DNA of 64,000 nt from Promethearchaeia archaeon. GTDB lineage: Archaea > Asgardarchaeota > Lokiarchaeia > Sigyniarchaeales > SOKP01. The notes beneath the pieces are model-generated. The model was not told the DNA's origin and searched no databases. It saw only the letters and a list, made by a program, of their open reading frames with translations. A program made the position numbers and the translations under genes. The stretch lies in NCBI GenBank assembly GCA_029856105.1, contig JAHQWH010000189.1:54263-118262 (forward strand), written 5' to 3'. This document shows, piece by piece, positions 44,270-53,973 of this stretch (its first letter is position 1; each line of letters starts with the position of its first letter).

Positions 44270-44368
44270 AGCCTCTGGGGGGAGTTGAACCCCCGGCCTA
44301 CTGATGATTCGAACCAGTTGATTGGTTGATTTTACGAATCAGTCGCTCTACGACTAAGCCACAAAGGC
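44270..44368 (-). tRNA. tRNA-Thr(CGT) with a 37/38 intron
   Basis: Read on the minus strand from 44368, the acceptor GCCTTTG pairs with CAGAGGC, and the anticodon stem ACTGA/TCAGT carries TTCGTAA after splicing (anticodon CGT, Thr). The T-arm GGGGG/CCCCC has loop TTCAACT. The discriminator is T (44270). The 27-nt intron (44306-44332) sits at the canonical position after base 37. It lies 4 nt from the end of the GTPase gene on the other strand. Confidence 0.93.
44306..44332 (-). other. BHB intron of tRNA-Thr (canonical 37/38)
   Basis: The central helix is exon TTCG (positions 32-35) with intron CGAA, bulges are TAA and TCA, and the inner helix AATC/GGTT (with a G-U pair) closes a small loop. 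The outer helix is the anticodon stem. This is a textbook archaeal BHB: cutting after the second base of each bulge removes 27 nt and leaves the seven-base anticodon loop. Confidence 0.9.
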
Positions 44369-44420
44369 GAAATATTTAATATATTAAATATAAATATTAG
44401 AAAATTATAAAATTTTACCA

Positions 44421-45437
44421 ATGAATAACAACGATTATATTAGTTCAATAGGAGAAATAACATTAATAAGCATTATAGAAGAATTAATTTTTGAAAAAAC
44501 TGGAAGAAAATTAATTAGAGACGATTCTTTTTTTTTTAAAATTATAGAGGAAGATATCCTAAAAAATATCGTTCTTAACTCGGACATGTTCAATGCAGCA
44601 ACAGATGCTCCAGAACAAATGTCCTTTTATCAGATGGGACGAAAATCTGTTCTTATGAATATAAGTGACCTTGTTGTTAAGGGCGTTAAACCCCAAGGTG
44701 TTATTATTTCTCTAGGACTTCCTGAAAATTTAAAAGTTATAGATTTTAAATATTTGATTGAAGGAATTATCGATTATGTAAAATTGTGGAATATCAATTA
44801 TCTAGGGGGAGATATTAACAAATCTAAAGAAATAATTATAAATCCGACTGTATTTGGTTTTAAGGATCCAAAAAAAATAATTTATCGAAAAGGTTTAAAA
44901 CCAGACGATTTAGTTTTAATAAACGATAAATTCGGCTTAACTGGCGTAGGATTTGATATAATTTTAAATAGAAAAGAGAAAATAGAGGACTTTTCTAGAT
45001 ATAGTAGAGCTATCAAAAGTGTATTAGAACCAAACGATATAGGAATGGAAGGTATTATTATGGCGGATAACCAACTAGCAACGGCTAGTATTGATTCTTC
45101 TGATGGATTATCTAAATCTTTAAAAGATTTACTTTTGTCAAATCCTAAAATGGGGTTTGAAATTGAATTTAATGAAAACTTAATTCATCAAGATTCGATA
45201 AAATATTCAATAGAATACAATACCTCGTTAGAAAAATTAGTCTTTAATGGAGGAGAAGAATTTATTCATCTATTTACAATCGATGCCAAAAATATTAAAG
45301 CGGCTCAAAAATTCGTCAATTCGAGGGGTGGAAAATTGTTCAAGATCGGAAAGGTAATTTCTGAGGAAAAAATCTATTTTTTAAAAGAAGGTAAAAGAAT
45401 TGAATTAAAGAGTCAAGGTTATGAACATTTTAAATAA
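44421..45437 (+). CDS. thiL: Thiamine-monophosphate kinase
   Basis: ThiL phosphorylates thiamine monophosphate to the pyrophosphate cofactor. The 338 residues have the AIR-synthase-like two-domain fold: 'LNSDMFNAATDAP' (metal-binding start), 'MSFYQMGRKSVLMNISDLVVKGVKPQGVIISLGLP' and 'YLGGDINKSKEIIINPTVFG'. Later 'ASIDSSDGLSKSLKDLL' and 'FNGGEEFIHLF' are present, the latter resembling the family G-x-G/E-D-Y/F motif. The gene stands between two tRNA genes. Confidence 0.9.
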   Translation: MNNNDYISSIGEITLISIIEELIFEKTGRKLIRDDSFFFKIIEEDILKNIVLNSDMFNAATDAPEQMSFYQMGRKSVLMNISDLVVKGVKPQGVIISLGLPENLKVIDFKYLIEGIIDYVKLWNINYLGGDINKSKEIIINPTVFGFKDPKKIIYRKGLKPDDLVLINDKFGLTGVGFDIILNRKEKIEDFSRYSRAIKSVLEPNDIGMEGIIMADNQLATASIDSSDGLSKSLKDLLLSNPKMGFEIEFNENLIHQDSIKYSIEYNTSLEKLVFNGGEEFIHLFTIDAKNIKAAQKFVNSRGGKLFKIGKVISEEKIYFLKEGKRIELKSQGYEHFK

Positions 45438-45592
45438 TTTACCTTAATGAAAACATTCAAGGAATATAGAACAGAAACGACTACAGAAAAAGTTATAAAT
45501 TATTATAGATTTTATCCATTACAATTTTACTTAAATTTTAACTTTTTAACAAGAATTAAAACATTTGATCTCATTATTATTCTATTAGCACA

Positions 45593-45696
45593 GGGCCATT
45601 AGCGCAGGCAGGTAGCGCAGCAGGCTTTTAACCTGAAGGTCGTGGGTTCGATATGCTCGCTCGAAAAGATCGGGTGCGAAATTCCCACATGGCCCG
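45593..45696 (+). tRNA. tRNA-Lys(TTT) with a T-loop intron
   Basis: The acceptor GGGCCAT/ATGGCCC is perfect, the D-stem is GCGC/GCGC, and the anticodon loop CTTTTAA (anticodon TTT, Lys) sits on stem CAGG/CCTG with a G-A mismatch at its base. The T-stem is GTGGG/CCCAC. The T-loop is split by 30 nt (45653-45682). Splicing yields TTCGATT. The discriminator is G (45696), expected for archaeal Lys. CCA is not encoded. Confidence 0.92.
45653..45682 (+). other. BHB intron in the T-loop of tRNA-Lys (position 59/60)
   Basis: The outer helix is the T-stem, the central helix is TTCG (45647-45650) with CGAA (45677-45680), and the 3-nt bulges are ATA (45651-45653) and ATT (45681-45683). The inner helix TGCTCG/CGGGTG includes wobble pairs. 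Cutting after the second base of each bulge gives a seven-base T-loop TTCGATT. The motif is canonical although its position in the tRNA is not. Confidence 0.92.
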
Positions 45697-45839
45697 CTAA
45701 TTTTTTACTCTTGGTAAAGGCTGAGTCAAAATTAATTATTAAAAGAAAAGTTTTGCATGAAATAATTAATTGAGTATGCATTAAAGGTAAATATTAAGAT
45801 AGATCGTTAAAACGAATAAACTCTCTTACAGCTAAAAAA

Positions 45840-46850
45840 ATGGTTGATATAGAATTTAAATTACCATCTGATGAACCCGAGCAATTAATAATTAAATCCC
45901 AAGGCACTACTAACGAAGAATATGGGTGTGAACCGGACAAAAGAGACATAGAAACCCTCTTAAAATATGGTGTTATAAATTTAAATAAACCTAGTGGCCC
46001 AACAAGCCATGAAGTAGTCTCTTGGGCCCGTAAAATTTTAGGGATTGATAACACAGGACATGGTGGGACTTTAGATCCAAAGGTTACTGGAATATTACCT
46101 TGTGCGCTTGGTAAAGCTACAAGAGTTTTGTCGGCATTATTGTATGCGGGTAAAGAATATGTAGGAGTTATGTACTTGCACACACCTGAGAAATTAAAAA
46201 AAATAGAAAAAGTATTTAATATATTCACTGGTAAAATTTATCAATTCCCTCCTATAAAATCATCAGTAGTTAGAAAATTGAGAATAAGAGAGATATATTA
46301 TGCTAAAGTGCTTGAGGTAAACAAGAATCATGTATTATTTAAAGTCGGATGCGAAGCAGGTACATACATCCGAAAATTATGTTTTGATATGGGAGAAGCT
46401 TTATGTTCAGGAGGGCATATGTTAGAATTAAGACGAACGAGAGTAGGGAATTTTATAGAAGATAAGAGCCATGTAAATCTTCATAATTTAAAAGACGCAT
46501 ATTCTATATACCGTGAAGAAGGTGATGACTATTATTTGAGGAAAATAATTTCTCCTATGGAAAAAATGGTATCGCATTTGCCAAAAATATATGTAAGAGA
46601 TACTGCTGTTGATGCTTTATGTCATGGTGCAGATTTAGCTTCTGCTGGAACATGTTATGTAGATGCACGAATCAATAGTAATATGCAAATAGTTTACATG
46701 ACGCTTAAAAAGGAATTAATTGGTTTTGGTACTGCTAAAATGAATGCAATGAAGATTTATAAGGCAAAATCTGGAATTGTGGCTAAAACTAATAAAATAT
46801 TTATGGAACGAGGCATTTATCCTCGGTGGAACGAAATAAACAAAAAGTAA
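45840..46850 (+). CDS. cbf5: Cbf5 (dyskerin-like) pseudouridine synthase
   Basis: Cbf5 is the catalytic subunit of H/ACA RNPs, isomerising uridines in rRNA and acting alone at tRNA position 55. The catalytic block 'GHGGTLDPKVTGILPCALGKATR' has the Asp nucleophile, 'YVGVMYLH' and 'PPIKSSVVRKLRIREIYY' are family-typical, and 'CEAGTYIRKLCFDMG' completes the active-site fold. The C-terminal PUA domain starts near residue 250. In several crenarchaea this gene has a BHB intron. Here it is uninterrupted. The methyltransferase gene follows 13 nt later. Confidence 0.97.
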   Translation: MVDIEFKLPSDEPEQLIIKSQGTTNEEYGCEPDKRDIETLLKYGVINLNKPSGPTSHEVVSWARKILGIDNTGHGGTLDPKVTGILPCALGKATRVLSALLYAGKEYVGVMYLHTPEKLKKIEKVFNIFTGKIYQFPPIKSSVVRKLRIREIYYAKVLEVNKNHVLFKVGCEAGTYIRKLCFDMGEALCSGGHMLELRRTRVGNFIEDKSHVNLHNLKDAYSIYREEGDDYYLRKIISPMEKMVSHLPKIYVRDTAVDALCHGADLASAGTCYVDARINSNMQIVYMTLKKELIGFGTAKMNAMKIYKAKSGIVAKTNKIFMERGIYPRWNEINKK

Positions 46851-46863
46851 GAAATATAAAAAT

Positions 46864-47502
46864 ATGAAGCAAAAAAACCAACATTATTCTACTCAGTTCC
46901 CAGATGTAAAGATTAAAGTTTATTCCGTTCCAGAAAGTTTAAAACAGCATTTATTTATTTTTAAAACTATCACGGGAGTTTTTTCATTTAAAAAATTAGA
47001 TTTAGGAACTAAGGTTTTTATTGAGCACATGACCGTCCCAAAAAAAAAGAGCGTTGTACTTGATCTAGGGTGTGGGTATGGTGCGATTGGAATTGTGTTA
47101 GCGTATATATCACCTCAAAGTACAGTTTATCTAATTGATACAAATAAAAGAGCAATCTGGTGCACTAGGGAAAATATAAAATATAATTTATTGGATAGGA
47201 CAAATAAAGTTATTACTTTATCAGGAAACTATTTTAAACCTATAAAAAATAAAAACATAAAGTTTGATGGAATTTATATGAATCCACCTTTACGCAATGG
47301 TAGAAAAGAATTTCTCAAGTTATGTGAAGAGGTTCCTTATTTTTTAAAACCAAAAGGACTATTTCAATTCGTAATAAAAAAAAAAATGGGCGCAGAATAT
47401 GTATTAAAATACATAAATAGCAATTTTTCAAATATATTTGATATCAAGATAATTTGTAAGAGATCTGGGTACTGGGTTTTTGATCTAACTTTATTAGATT
47501 AG
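46864..47502 (+). CDS. RsmC-like class I methyltransferase
   Basis: The 212-residue protein has the MTS/RsmC-type core: SAM motif 'VLDLGCGYGAIGIVLA', acidic residue after 'VYLIDTNKRAIW', and the N-P-P-x catalytic tetrad 'MNPPLRNGRKEF' expected of N-methyltransferases acting on RNA bases. It is immediately downstream of cbf5, so an RNA target is likely, but the position modified is unknown. Confidence 0.85.
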   Translation: MKQKNQHYSTQFPDVKIKVYSVPESLKQHLFIFKTITGVFSFKKLDLGTKVFIEHMTVPKKKSVVLDLGCGYGAIGIVLAYISPQSTVYLIDTNKRAIWCTRENIKYNLLDRTNKVITLSGNYFKPIKNKNIKFDGIYMNPPLRNGRKEFLKLCEEVPYFLKPKGLFQFVIKKKMGAEYVLKYINSNFSNIFDIKIICKRSGYWVFDLTLLD

Positions 47503-47619
47503 AGTAATAATTTTGATTTTATTATAATAAAATTCAATAAAATTATTTTGTAAAAATGGAAAATTTTTTTACAAATCGAATATTCTTTTAAAAAATACAG
47601 CAAGGAAAGAGGATTTTTT

Positions 47620-47877
47620 TTGACTAAAAAAAGAAAGATAGATGTTCTACTTCATGAGCTGGTTCCCAAACATTACCTTTTAACAAAAGAAGAATCGCAA
47701 AATTTGTTAGAAAAATATAAAATACATATTTCTGATTTGCCTCAAATGTTTGAAAAAGATCCAGTAGCAATTGCGATTGGTGCAAAAGAAGGTGATATTG
47801 TTAAGATTGTTAGAGATTCTCGCACAACAGTAAAATTCATAAATTATTATCGTTATGTCAAAAAAGAAAAAGTGTAA
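47620..47877 (+). CDS. rpoH: RNA polymerase subunit H (Rpb5 C-terminal homolog)
   Basis: The 85-residue archaeal RpoH matches the C-terminal half of eukaryotic Rpb5: 'DVLLHELVPKHYLLTKEE', 'HISDLPQMFEKDPVAIAIGAKEGDIVKIVRDSRT'. It starts at TTG 47620 after an AAAGAGG ribosome binding site and lies 45 nt before rpoB, the normal archaeal order. Confidence 0.96.
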   Translation: MTKKRKIDVLLHELVPKHYLLTKEESQNLLEKYKIHISDLPQMFEKDPVAIAIGAKEGDIVKIVRDSRTTVKFINYYRYVKKEKV

Positions 47878-47922
47878 TTAATCTCTTTTATTGAAATTAA
47901 TTTTAAATAGGTTAGGCAAAAA

Positions 47923-50900
47923 TTGAGTGCTGAAAGATTATCTAATAAAGATAAATGGGTCGTTTTAAAAAGCTTATTTGATGAGAAGGGTCTAGTGCGT
48001 CAACATCTCGATTCTTATAATATTTTTATTCAAGATGAAATGCAAAATATAGTAGATGAATCGAATGAAGTAGTACCTGATATTCCCGGCTTTAAAATAA
48101 GCTTTGGAAAAATTAAAGTTGGGGTGCCTAAAGTCAGGGAAGCTGACGGTGCCACGATGGAAATCACACCTATTGAGGCTAGAATTCGAGAATTAAGTTA
48201 TGCTGCGGATATTATCTTAGAAATGACGCCCATAACTATTGATGAACGAACTCAAAGGGAGGAAGCGGAAGAAACGCTTGATATCTATATTGGTAAAATA
48301 CCTATTATGCTAAAAAGTTGTCGTTGCCCTTTGGAAAACTTAACAGAACAAGAATTAATTAACCGAGGAGAAGACCCACTTGATCCCGGTGGATATTTTA
48401 TAATAAATGGGACTGAGCGCGTACTGGTGACGCAAGAAGATTTAGCTCCCAATAGAATTTTAGCGGAAGAGGCAAGTAGAAGTTCAAGTGCTACACATCA
48501 AGCAAAGGTATTTTCTACGAGAAGTGGTTTTCGAGCACCTGTAACTATCGAAAGAAAGAAAGACGGAAATTTAAGAGTCTCGTTTCCTTCTGTTCCAGGT
48601 AAAATTCCGCTAGCGATCTTAATGCGTGCCTTGGGGTTACACTCTGATAGAGAAATTTTTGAAGCTATTTCAGAAAATGATGATATTCAGAAAGAATTGA
48701 TTCCAGTTATAGATGTTGCTTCGGAAATTCAAGTATTAAAAGACCCTGAAAAATCTCAACAAAATGCTTTAGATTATATAGGAAAGAGAGTCGCAATTGG
48801 GCAAACAAAGGATTACCGAATTAGAAGAGCACTTCAGGTTTTAGATAGATACCTTTTACCACATATTGGAAATGCGGAAGAGGATCGAATAAAGAAAGCT
48901 TATTATTTAGGTCAAATGGCTCAAAAAGTTATGGAACTCGCCTTAAAATTTCGTGAGTCTGATGATAAAGATCACTATGCCAATAAAAGATTGAAATTAG
49001 CTGGTGAATTATTTACATCCCTATTTAGAGTTGCGTTTTTAAATCTTGTAAAAGATATAAAATACCAACTAGAACGTACCGCTGTTCGAGGGAGAGCTCC
49101 TAATATCAAAACTGCTGTGAGAGCAGATGTAATTACTGAAAGAATAAGACATGCTTTAGCAACAGGCAACTGGGTTGGAGGTAAAGCCGGTGTTAGTCAA
49201 TTGTTGAATAGAACAAATCATGTTGGAACATTAAGTCATTTAAGGAGAGTAATTTCGCCATTAAGTAGAAGTCAACCGCATTTTGAAGCGAGAGATTTAC
49301 ATCCCACCCAATGGGGTAAAATATGTCCTGCGGAAACTCCAGAAGGGCCAAATTGTGGTTTGGTTAAAAACCTTGGATTAGCCTCTATTATTTCTGTTGG
49401 CGCCGATGAGCGAATTATTGAAAACATATTAATAGATTTAGGAGTAGTTCCAATTAATGAAGTAAAAAGAGTAAAGGGAGAAAAGGTAAATGTATTTCTT
49501 AATGGCAAATTAGTTGGTATTCATCAAAAATATAATCCCTTTTTGAACCAACTTAGAGAAAAGAGACGTAAAGGCGAGATTGGTCAACATGTGAATCTTG
49601 GATATTATTACGATTCTAAAGAGATTCAGATAAATTGTGATGCAGGGAGAGCGACTAGACCTTTATTTATTATTAAGAACAAACAAATTCTCATTACTAA
49701 AGAAGATATAGAGAAAATTAAACAAAGTAAGTATGCGTGGACAGATTTGATTGAGAAAGGTGTTATTGAATATCTAGACGCAGAAGAAGAAGAGAATGCA
49801 TATATTGCTATGTTTGAAGAAGATATTACGGCTGAACATACACATTTAGAGATTTCTCCTGCGGCTATTTTAGGAATATGCGCTTCAATAATTCCATTTC
49901 CAGAACATAATCAATCTCCACGAAATACATACGAAGCGGGAATGGTTAAACAAGCATTAGGACTATTTGCTGCAAATATGCATTTAAAACTTGATACGCG
50001 TGGTCATACGCTTCATTATCCTCAACAACCATTAGTTATAACGAGCCCAATGAAGATAATCGGAATTAATCGCCGACCAGCGGGACAAAACTTCATAGTT
50101 GGTATGATGAGTTTTGAAGGTTATAATATTGAAGACGCAATTATTATAAACAAATCCTCAATAGAACGCGGTCTCGCACGCAGTCATTTCTTCAGAACTT
50201 ATGATGCCGAAGAAAGGAAATATCCCGGAGGAGAATTGGATAAGTTCGAAATACCAGAAAGAGGTGTGAGAGGTTATAAATCCGCTGAATCTTATCGATT
50301 ATTATCTGAAGATGACGGAATTATCGAACCTGAAACCACTGTAAATGGGGGTGATGTTTTAATAGGACGCACATCTCCTCCACGATTTATTAAATCTTAC
50401 GAAGAATTTGAATTGATGCAACCAAATAGAAGAGAAACTTCAAAAAATATGCGTCACAATGAGAAAGGAATTGTAGATACCGTAATTATTTCTGAAACTG
50501 TTGATGGTAATAAATTAGTTAAAATTAAAGTAAGAGACCTACGTATTCCTGAATTAGGAGATAAATTCTCTTCACGACATGGTCAGAAGGGAGTACTGGG
50601 GTTAGTCCAACCGGCTGAGGACATGCCTTTCACTTCAAATGGAGTAATTCCAGATATTATTGTAAACCCTCATGCTATGCCATCAAGAATGACCTTAGGA
50701 CAGCTCTTTGAAGGAATTAGTGGTAAAATTGCGTGTACAACCGGAGAATTAGGTGATGCAACAGCATTCGAATGGAAAGATATCACGAAACTTCAAGATC
50801 AATTAGTAGAAGCAGGATTTGAATTTAATGGAAGAGAAGTAATGTATAATGGAATTACAGGGGAAAAATACGAAGCAGGAATTTACTGCGCCCCAATTTA

Positions 50901-51294
50901 TTATCAAAAATTGTATCATCTTGTTGCAGACAAACTTCACGCAAGAGCAAGGGGTCCTGTTCAAATTCTAACTAGGCAACCAACGGAAGGAAGAGCAAGA
51001 GAAGGAGGTTTACGATTCGGCGAGATGGAACGAGATTGCTTAGTGGGCCATGGGTCCGCTTTATTATTAAAGGAAAGATTGCTTGATGAGTCTGATAGAA
51101 CTGTAATTTTAGTTTGTGAGAAATGTGGGCTTTTAGCAGTTTACGATCGAAACAAAGATAAAAGATATTGTCCTGTATGTGGACAAGGAACTGTAATATC
51201 AAAAGTAGTATGTTCTTATGCTTTTAAACTGCTACTTCAAGAAATGATGAGTTTAGGACTTGCGCCACGTCTAAAATTAAAAGAAAAAATTTAA
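47923..51294 (+). CDS. rpoB: RNA polymerase subunit B (unsplit)
   Basis: The 1123-residue Rpb2-like subunit is a single polypeptide, not the split B'/B'' form of many euryarchaea. Landmarks are 'GYFIINGTERVLVTQEDLAPN', 'RNTYEAGMVKQALGLF', 'GYNIEDAIIINKSSIERG', 'LGDKFSSRHGQKGV', 'MPSRMTLGQLFE' and a C-terminal zinc ribbon 'CEKCGLLAVYDRNKDKRYCPVCG'. The start is TTG 47923. No rpoA1 gene follows, so the usual operon is interrupted here. Confidence 0.98.
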   Translation: MSAERLSNKDKWVVLKSLFDEKGLVRQHLDSYNIFIQDEMQNIVDESNEVVPDIPGFKISFGKIKVGVPKVREADGATMEITPIEARIRELSYAADIILEMTPITIDERTQREEAEETLDIYIGKIPIMLKSCRCPLENLTEQELINRGEDPLDPGGYFIINGTERVLVTQEDLAPNRILAEEASRSSSATHQAKVFSTRSGFRAPVTIERKKDGNLRVSFPSVPGKIPLAILMRALGLHSDREIFEAISENDDIQKELIPVIDVASEIQVLKDPEKSQQNALDYIGKRVAIGQTKDYRIRRALQVLDRYLLPHIGNAEEDRIKKAYYLGQMAQKVMELALKFRESDDKDHYANKRLKLAGELFTSLFRVAFLNLVKDIKYQLERTAVRGRAPNIKTAVRADVITERIRHALATGNWVGGKAGVSQLLNRTNHVGTLSHLRRVISPLSRSQPHFEARDLHPTQWGKICPAETPEGPNCGLVKNLGLASIISVGADERIIENILIDLGVVPINEVKRVKGEKVNVFLNGKLVGIHQKYNPFLNQLREKRRKGEIGQHVNLGYYYDSKEIQINCDAGRATRPLFIIKNKQILITKEDIEKIKQSKYAWTDLIEKGVIEYLDAEEEENAYIAMFEEDITAEHTHLEISPAAILGICASIIPFPEHNQSPRNTYEAGMVKQALGLFAANMHLKLDTRGHTLHYPQQPLVITSPMKIIGINRRPAGQNFIVGMMSFEGYNIEDAIIINKSSIERGLARSHFFRTYDAEERKYPGGELDKFEIPERGVRGYKSAESYRLLSEDDGIIEPETTVNGGDVLIGRTSPPRFIKSYEEFELMQPNRRETSKNMRHNEKGIVDTVIISETVDGNKLVKIKVRDLRIPELGDKFSSRHGQKGVLGLVQPAEDMPFTSNGVIPDIIVNPHAMPSRMTLGQLFEGISGKIACTTGELGDATAFEWKDITKLQDQLVEAGFEFNGREVMYNGITGEKYEAGIYCAPIYYQKLYHLVADKLHARARGPVQILTRQPTEGRAREGGLRFGEMERDCLVGHGSALLLKERLLDESDRTVILVCEKCGLLAVYDRNKDKRYCPVCGQGTVISKVVCSYAFKLLLQEMMSLGLAPRLKLKEKI

Positions 51295-51384
51295 GCAAAT
51301 TATCTCATTTTTACTCTATTTTCTATAATATATCAATTAAATAACCAAACCTCAATTATAATTGTAAAATAAAAAAAAATAGAT

Positions 51385-51810
51385 TTAAAGGCCAAATCCT
51401 AGGAATCCATAAAGTTCTGGTATCATAGTATAGAGAAGAAACAAGAAAAATAATGTTAGTAAAGATATCCATACGGCTTGATCCCAAGAAAGGTCGATTA
51501 AAAATTTTGTTAAAATCAAAATAATTAGAAATCCAATGATAGGCGTTAATTGAGTTAAATAGTTTGAGCCACTAAAAGCTATTAAATTACCAATTGCTCC
51601 TAATACTGAATTTATTGCTCCCAGAATTATTGGTATTATTAAGACGCAAATAAAAGCTAAGAGAATAATTATATATTTTTTATCAGAAGCTTTAGTTTTA
51701 GAACCAATAAGCAAAACCGAGATGTAAATGATTAACGCGACAATTACAGTTGCTAGTATTAGCCACAAAATAAATAATAAAGTAGCTTCTCCTTGAAATA
51801 ACATTTTCAA
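51385..51810 (-). CDS. Four-helix membrane protein of unknown function
   Basis: The 141 residues contain about four hydrophobic helices with one Lys-rich cytoplasmic loop ('GSKTKASDKKY'). There is no recognisable motif. It occupies the position where rpoA1 would be expected, on the opposite strand. It is transcribed as a single gene. Confidence 0.5.
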   Translation of the reverse strand: MKMLFQGEATLLFILWLILATVIVALIIYISVLLIGSKTKASDKKYIIILLAFICVLIIPIILGAINSVLGAIGNLIAFSGSNYLTQLTPIIGFLIILILTKFLIDLSWDQAVWISLLTLFFLFLLYTMIPELYGFLGFGL

Positions 51811-51996
51811 AACTCCATTTTAATTTTTAAGTTTGGTAAAATAATTATTTATAAGAAAAAAATTCTCCTTCTTTTATAAATGTTGATCATATTTACTATT
51901 GATTAACTTTGAGATTAGACTAATTTTAAAATTAGTAATGGGTTAAGGATTTTACAAAGTTGAAAAAAAATTAAAATTAAGTGCTTTTGTAATTAA

Positions 51997-52227
51997 TTAT
52001 ATACCAAACGAAATAAGGAAGAAATGGAACGCGAAACCTAGAAATACGGCTGCAAAGGTTATTGAAAGGATCGAGAGTTTAATTGATAATTCCCTGCCAT
52101 ATCTTGTATAAACTATTAAAATCGTCAAACTAAACAATCCAACTATTAGAAAAATCCACGCCAATATCCAAATAGTTAATGAAGGAATCAGAAAATCATT
52201 AATTTGAAGTAATATAAACAACATCAA
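51997..52227 (-). CDS. Two-helix small membrane protein
   Basis: The 76-residue protein is two hydrophobic helices joined by a short 'YTRYGRELSIK' loop. The start at ATG 52227 is followed by a second Met. The composition is typical of small membrane proteins, but no family is recognised. It has the same orientation as the preceding membrane protein, 186 nt apart. Confidence 0.45.
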   Translation of the reverse strand: MMLFILLQINDFLIPSLTIWILAWIFLIVGLFSLTILIVYTRYGRELSIKLSILSITFAAVFLGFAFHFFLISFGI

Positions 52228-52424
52228 TAATCGCTAAATATTTTTATGATTTAAATTTATGTTATCTTTTATTTTTTTTTAACTTTATTAATGTTCTCAA
52301 AAATAGCATCTTTTGACTTAATTTTAGTCACTTCTTACTAAATAAATTAAAATTTAAAGTTATATTCTATTTATATTATCATTATTCAGATCTATATTAT
52401 TAAAGGAAAATTAATGAGATAAAA

Positions 52425-53207
52425 ATGCATTTTTTAAGTAGATTAATTGAAACCCCAATTTTGGAAGATCCTGCAAAAAATCATATGAACATTCATAGAC
52501 ATTTCTACAGGTATTCTAAAGGAGATTTTATTGGTCCCGCAATAAAAATCACTAAAACTAAAGCAAAAATAACTTTGAAAGGAACTCATGAATATGAAGA
52601 TTCAATTTCAGAAATTATCGCAAAAACTATTTCTGATCCACAAAAAAGTTTTGAAGTGAAAGGAACACTAATTACTGGCGTGGACTTATCAGAGGCCATT
52701 ACGGATTTAGGGTTAAATTGGATTTTAAAAAAATCTACGGGTAAAACAAAGAATTACAAAGCAGATATTATTGATCAAATTAGCAAAAATCAGTTACTCC
52801 AAGCAATTGATGTATTTCGAGAAAATAGTTATTTGTTACTCTCCTTTATTATTAACACAACCACTAAAGTCACAACTAAAAAGAAGATCCCTCAACCATC
52901 TAAAAAGAAGGCTGAAGATGATGATTTAAGTAAAAGAATTCAGTTTTGTACTGGAACTATGAGTAATACAGATGCAAATATTAAGATGGTTTTAGATTCA
53001 GTTGCTTCTGATTTTAAAACGGACATCCCTAATAACTGGAAAACTATAATTTTGCTCAATAACTACAACATAACTGAGATTGTAATTCCAAAAAACATCA
53101 AGGACTCTCGCTTATTAAGGATTATGGCCATTAGGAAAGGGAAAATGTTTCGATCAATCAATATAGATGGAGAACTAATAGAAAAACAGTATTCAATCTT
53201 TGTTTAA
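52425..53207 (+). CDS. Conserved-looking protein of unknown function
   Basis: I do not recognise this 260-residue protein. The first 130 residues look like a mixed alpha/beta domain ('HRHFYRYSKGDFIGPAIKITKTKAKITLKGTHEYEDSI'). A Lys-rich linker follows ('KKKIPQPSKKKAEDDD'), then a second smaller domain. No metal-binding or catalytic signature is seen. It lies 102 nt upstream of tfe in the same direction and may be co-transcribed with it. Confidence 0.55.
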   Translation: MHFLSRLIETPILEDPAKNHMNIHRHFYRYSKGDFIGPAIKITKTKAKITLKGTHEYEDSISEIIAKTISDPQKSFEVKGTLITGVDLSEAITDLGLNWILKKSTGKTKNYKADIIDQISKNQLLQAIDVFRENSYLLLSFIINTTTKVTTKKKIPQPSKKKAEDDDLSKRIQFCTGTMSNTDANIKMVLDSVASDFKTDIPNNWKTIILLNNYNITEIVIPKNIKDSRLLRIMAIRKGKMFRSINIDGELIEKQYSIFV

Positions 53208-53309
53208 TTTTTTTGAAGTTAAATTCCATCATTTAAAAATTCAAAAAATTTAATTTTTAAAAAGGTTTATGTAAATTATTAATAGAAAAAATATGGAATA
53301 TTACGGATT

Positions 53310-53900
53310 ATGAAGGAATTAAATCCTTTGTTAAGATCGCTTTTATATATAATAGGTGGAGATATTGCCATGGAAGTAGGAATTCAGTTATTGAACACTG
53401 AAAACGAAGATATAACTGATGAAGATATAACAGAAAATATTAAAGAACGAATTAAAAGCGGAGATTATAAAATAGATATTGACCCAGATGATACTGTTAT
53501 TTTAAAATTAAATACAGTAAGAAAAACCTTATACACATTATATAGTGCAAAATTAGCTCAATTTAGAAGAATACGTGATAAGTCTACAGGTTGGTTTATA
53601 TATTACTGGTGGCATGAATTTGATTTGTTGGAAGAAATCTTAATGGAAAAAAAGAGATTAGCAGAAAGAAAGTTAAGAGAAAGGTTAGAATTTGAAGAAA
53701 ATAACTATTTTTTTATATGTAAGAATTGTCGAGATTTAAATATTAAATATAATTTTGACACGGCATTTGAATTAAATTTCAGATGTCCGAATTGTGGAGA
53801 TCCATTAGAAGCTCAAGACAATCAAAATTTTATTCAGTTTTTAAAAGAAAAAATAGTTTCAATTGAAAATGCTGACTTATCAATTGACTCAGAAATTTAA
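53310..53900 (+). CDS. tfe: Transcription factor E alpha
   Basis: TFE helps RNA polymerase open promoters and is the homolog of TFIIE-alpha. The 196-residue protein has the N-terminal winged helix ('NTVRKTLYTLYSAKLAQFRRIRDKSTGWFIYYWWHE'), a helical linker and a C-terminal zinc ribbon ('FICKNCRDLNIK...FRCPNCGDPLEAQ'). The 'GWFIYYWW' signature is very typical. Start ATG 53310. Confidence 0.95.
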   Translation: MKELNPLLRSLLYIIGGDIAMEVGIQLLNTENEDITDEDITENIKERIKSGDYKIDIDPDDTVILKLNTVRKTLYTLYSAKLAQFRRIRDKSTGWFIYYWWHEFDLLEEILMEKKRLAERKLRERLEFEENNYFFICKNCRDLNIKYNFDTAFELNFRCPNCGDPLEAQDNQNFIQFLKEKIVSIENADLSIDSEI

Positions 53901-53973
53901 TTACTTCTCAATACAGCACCAAAAAAGAATAACTTCTAATAAAAATTATCTAAATTTCCAAGGCGTTTAAAAG

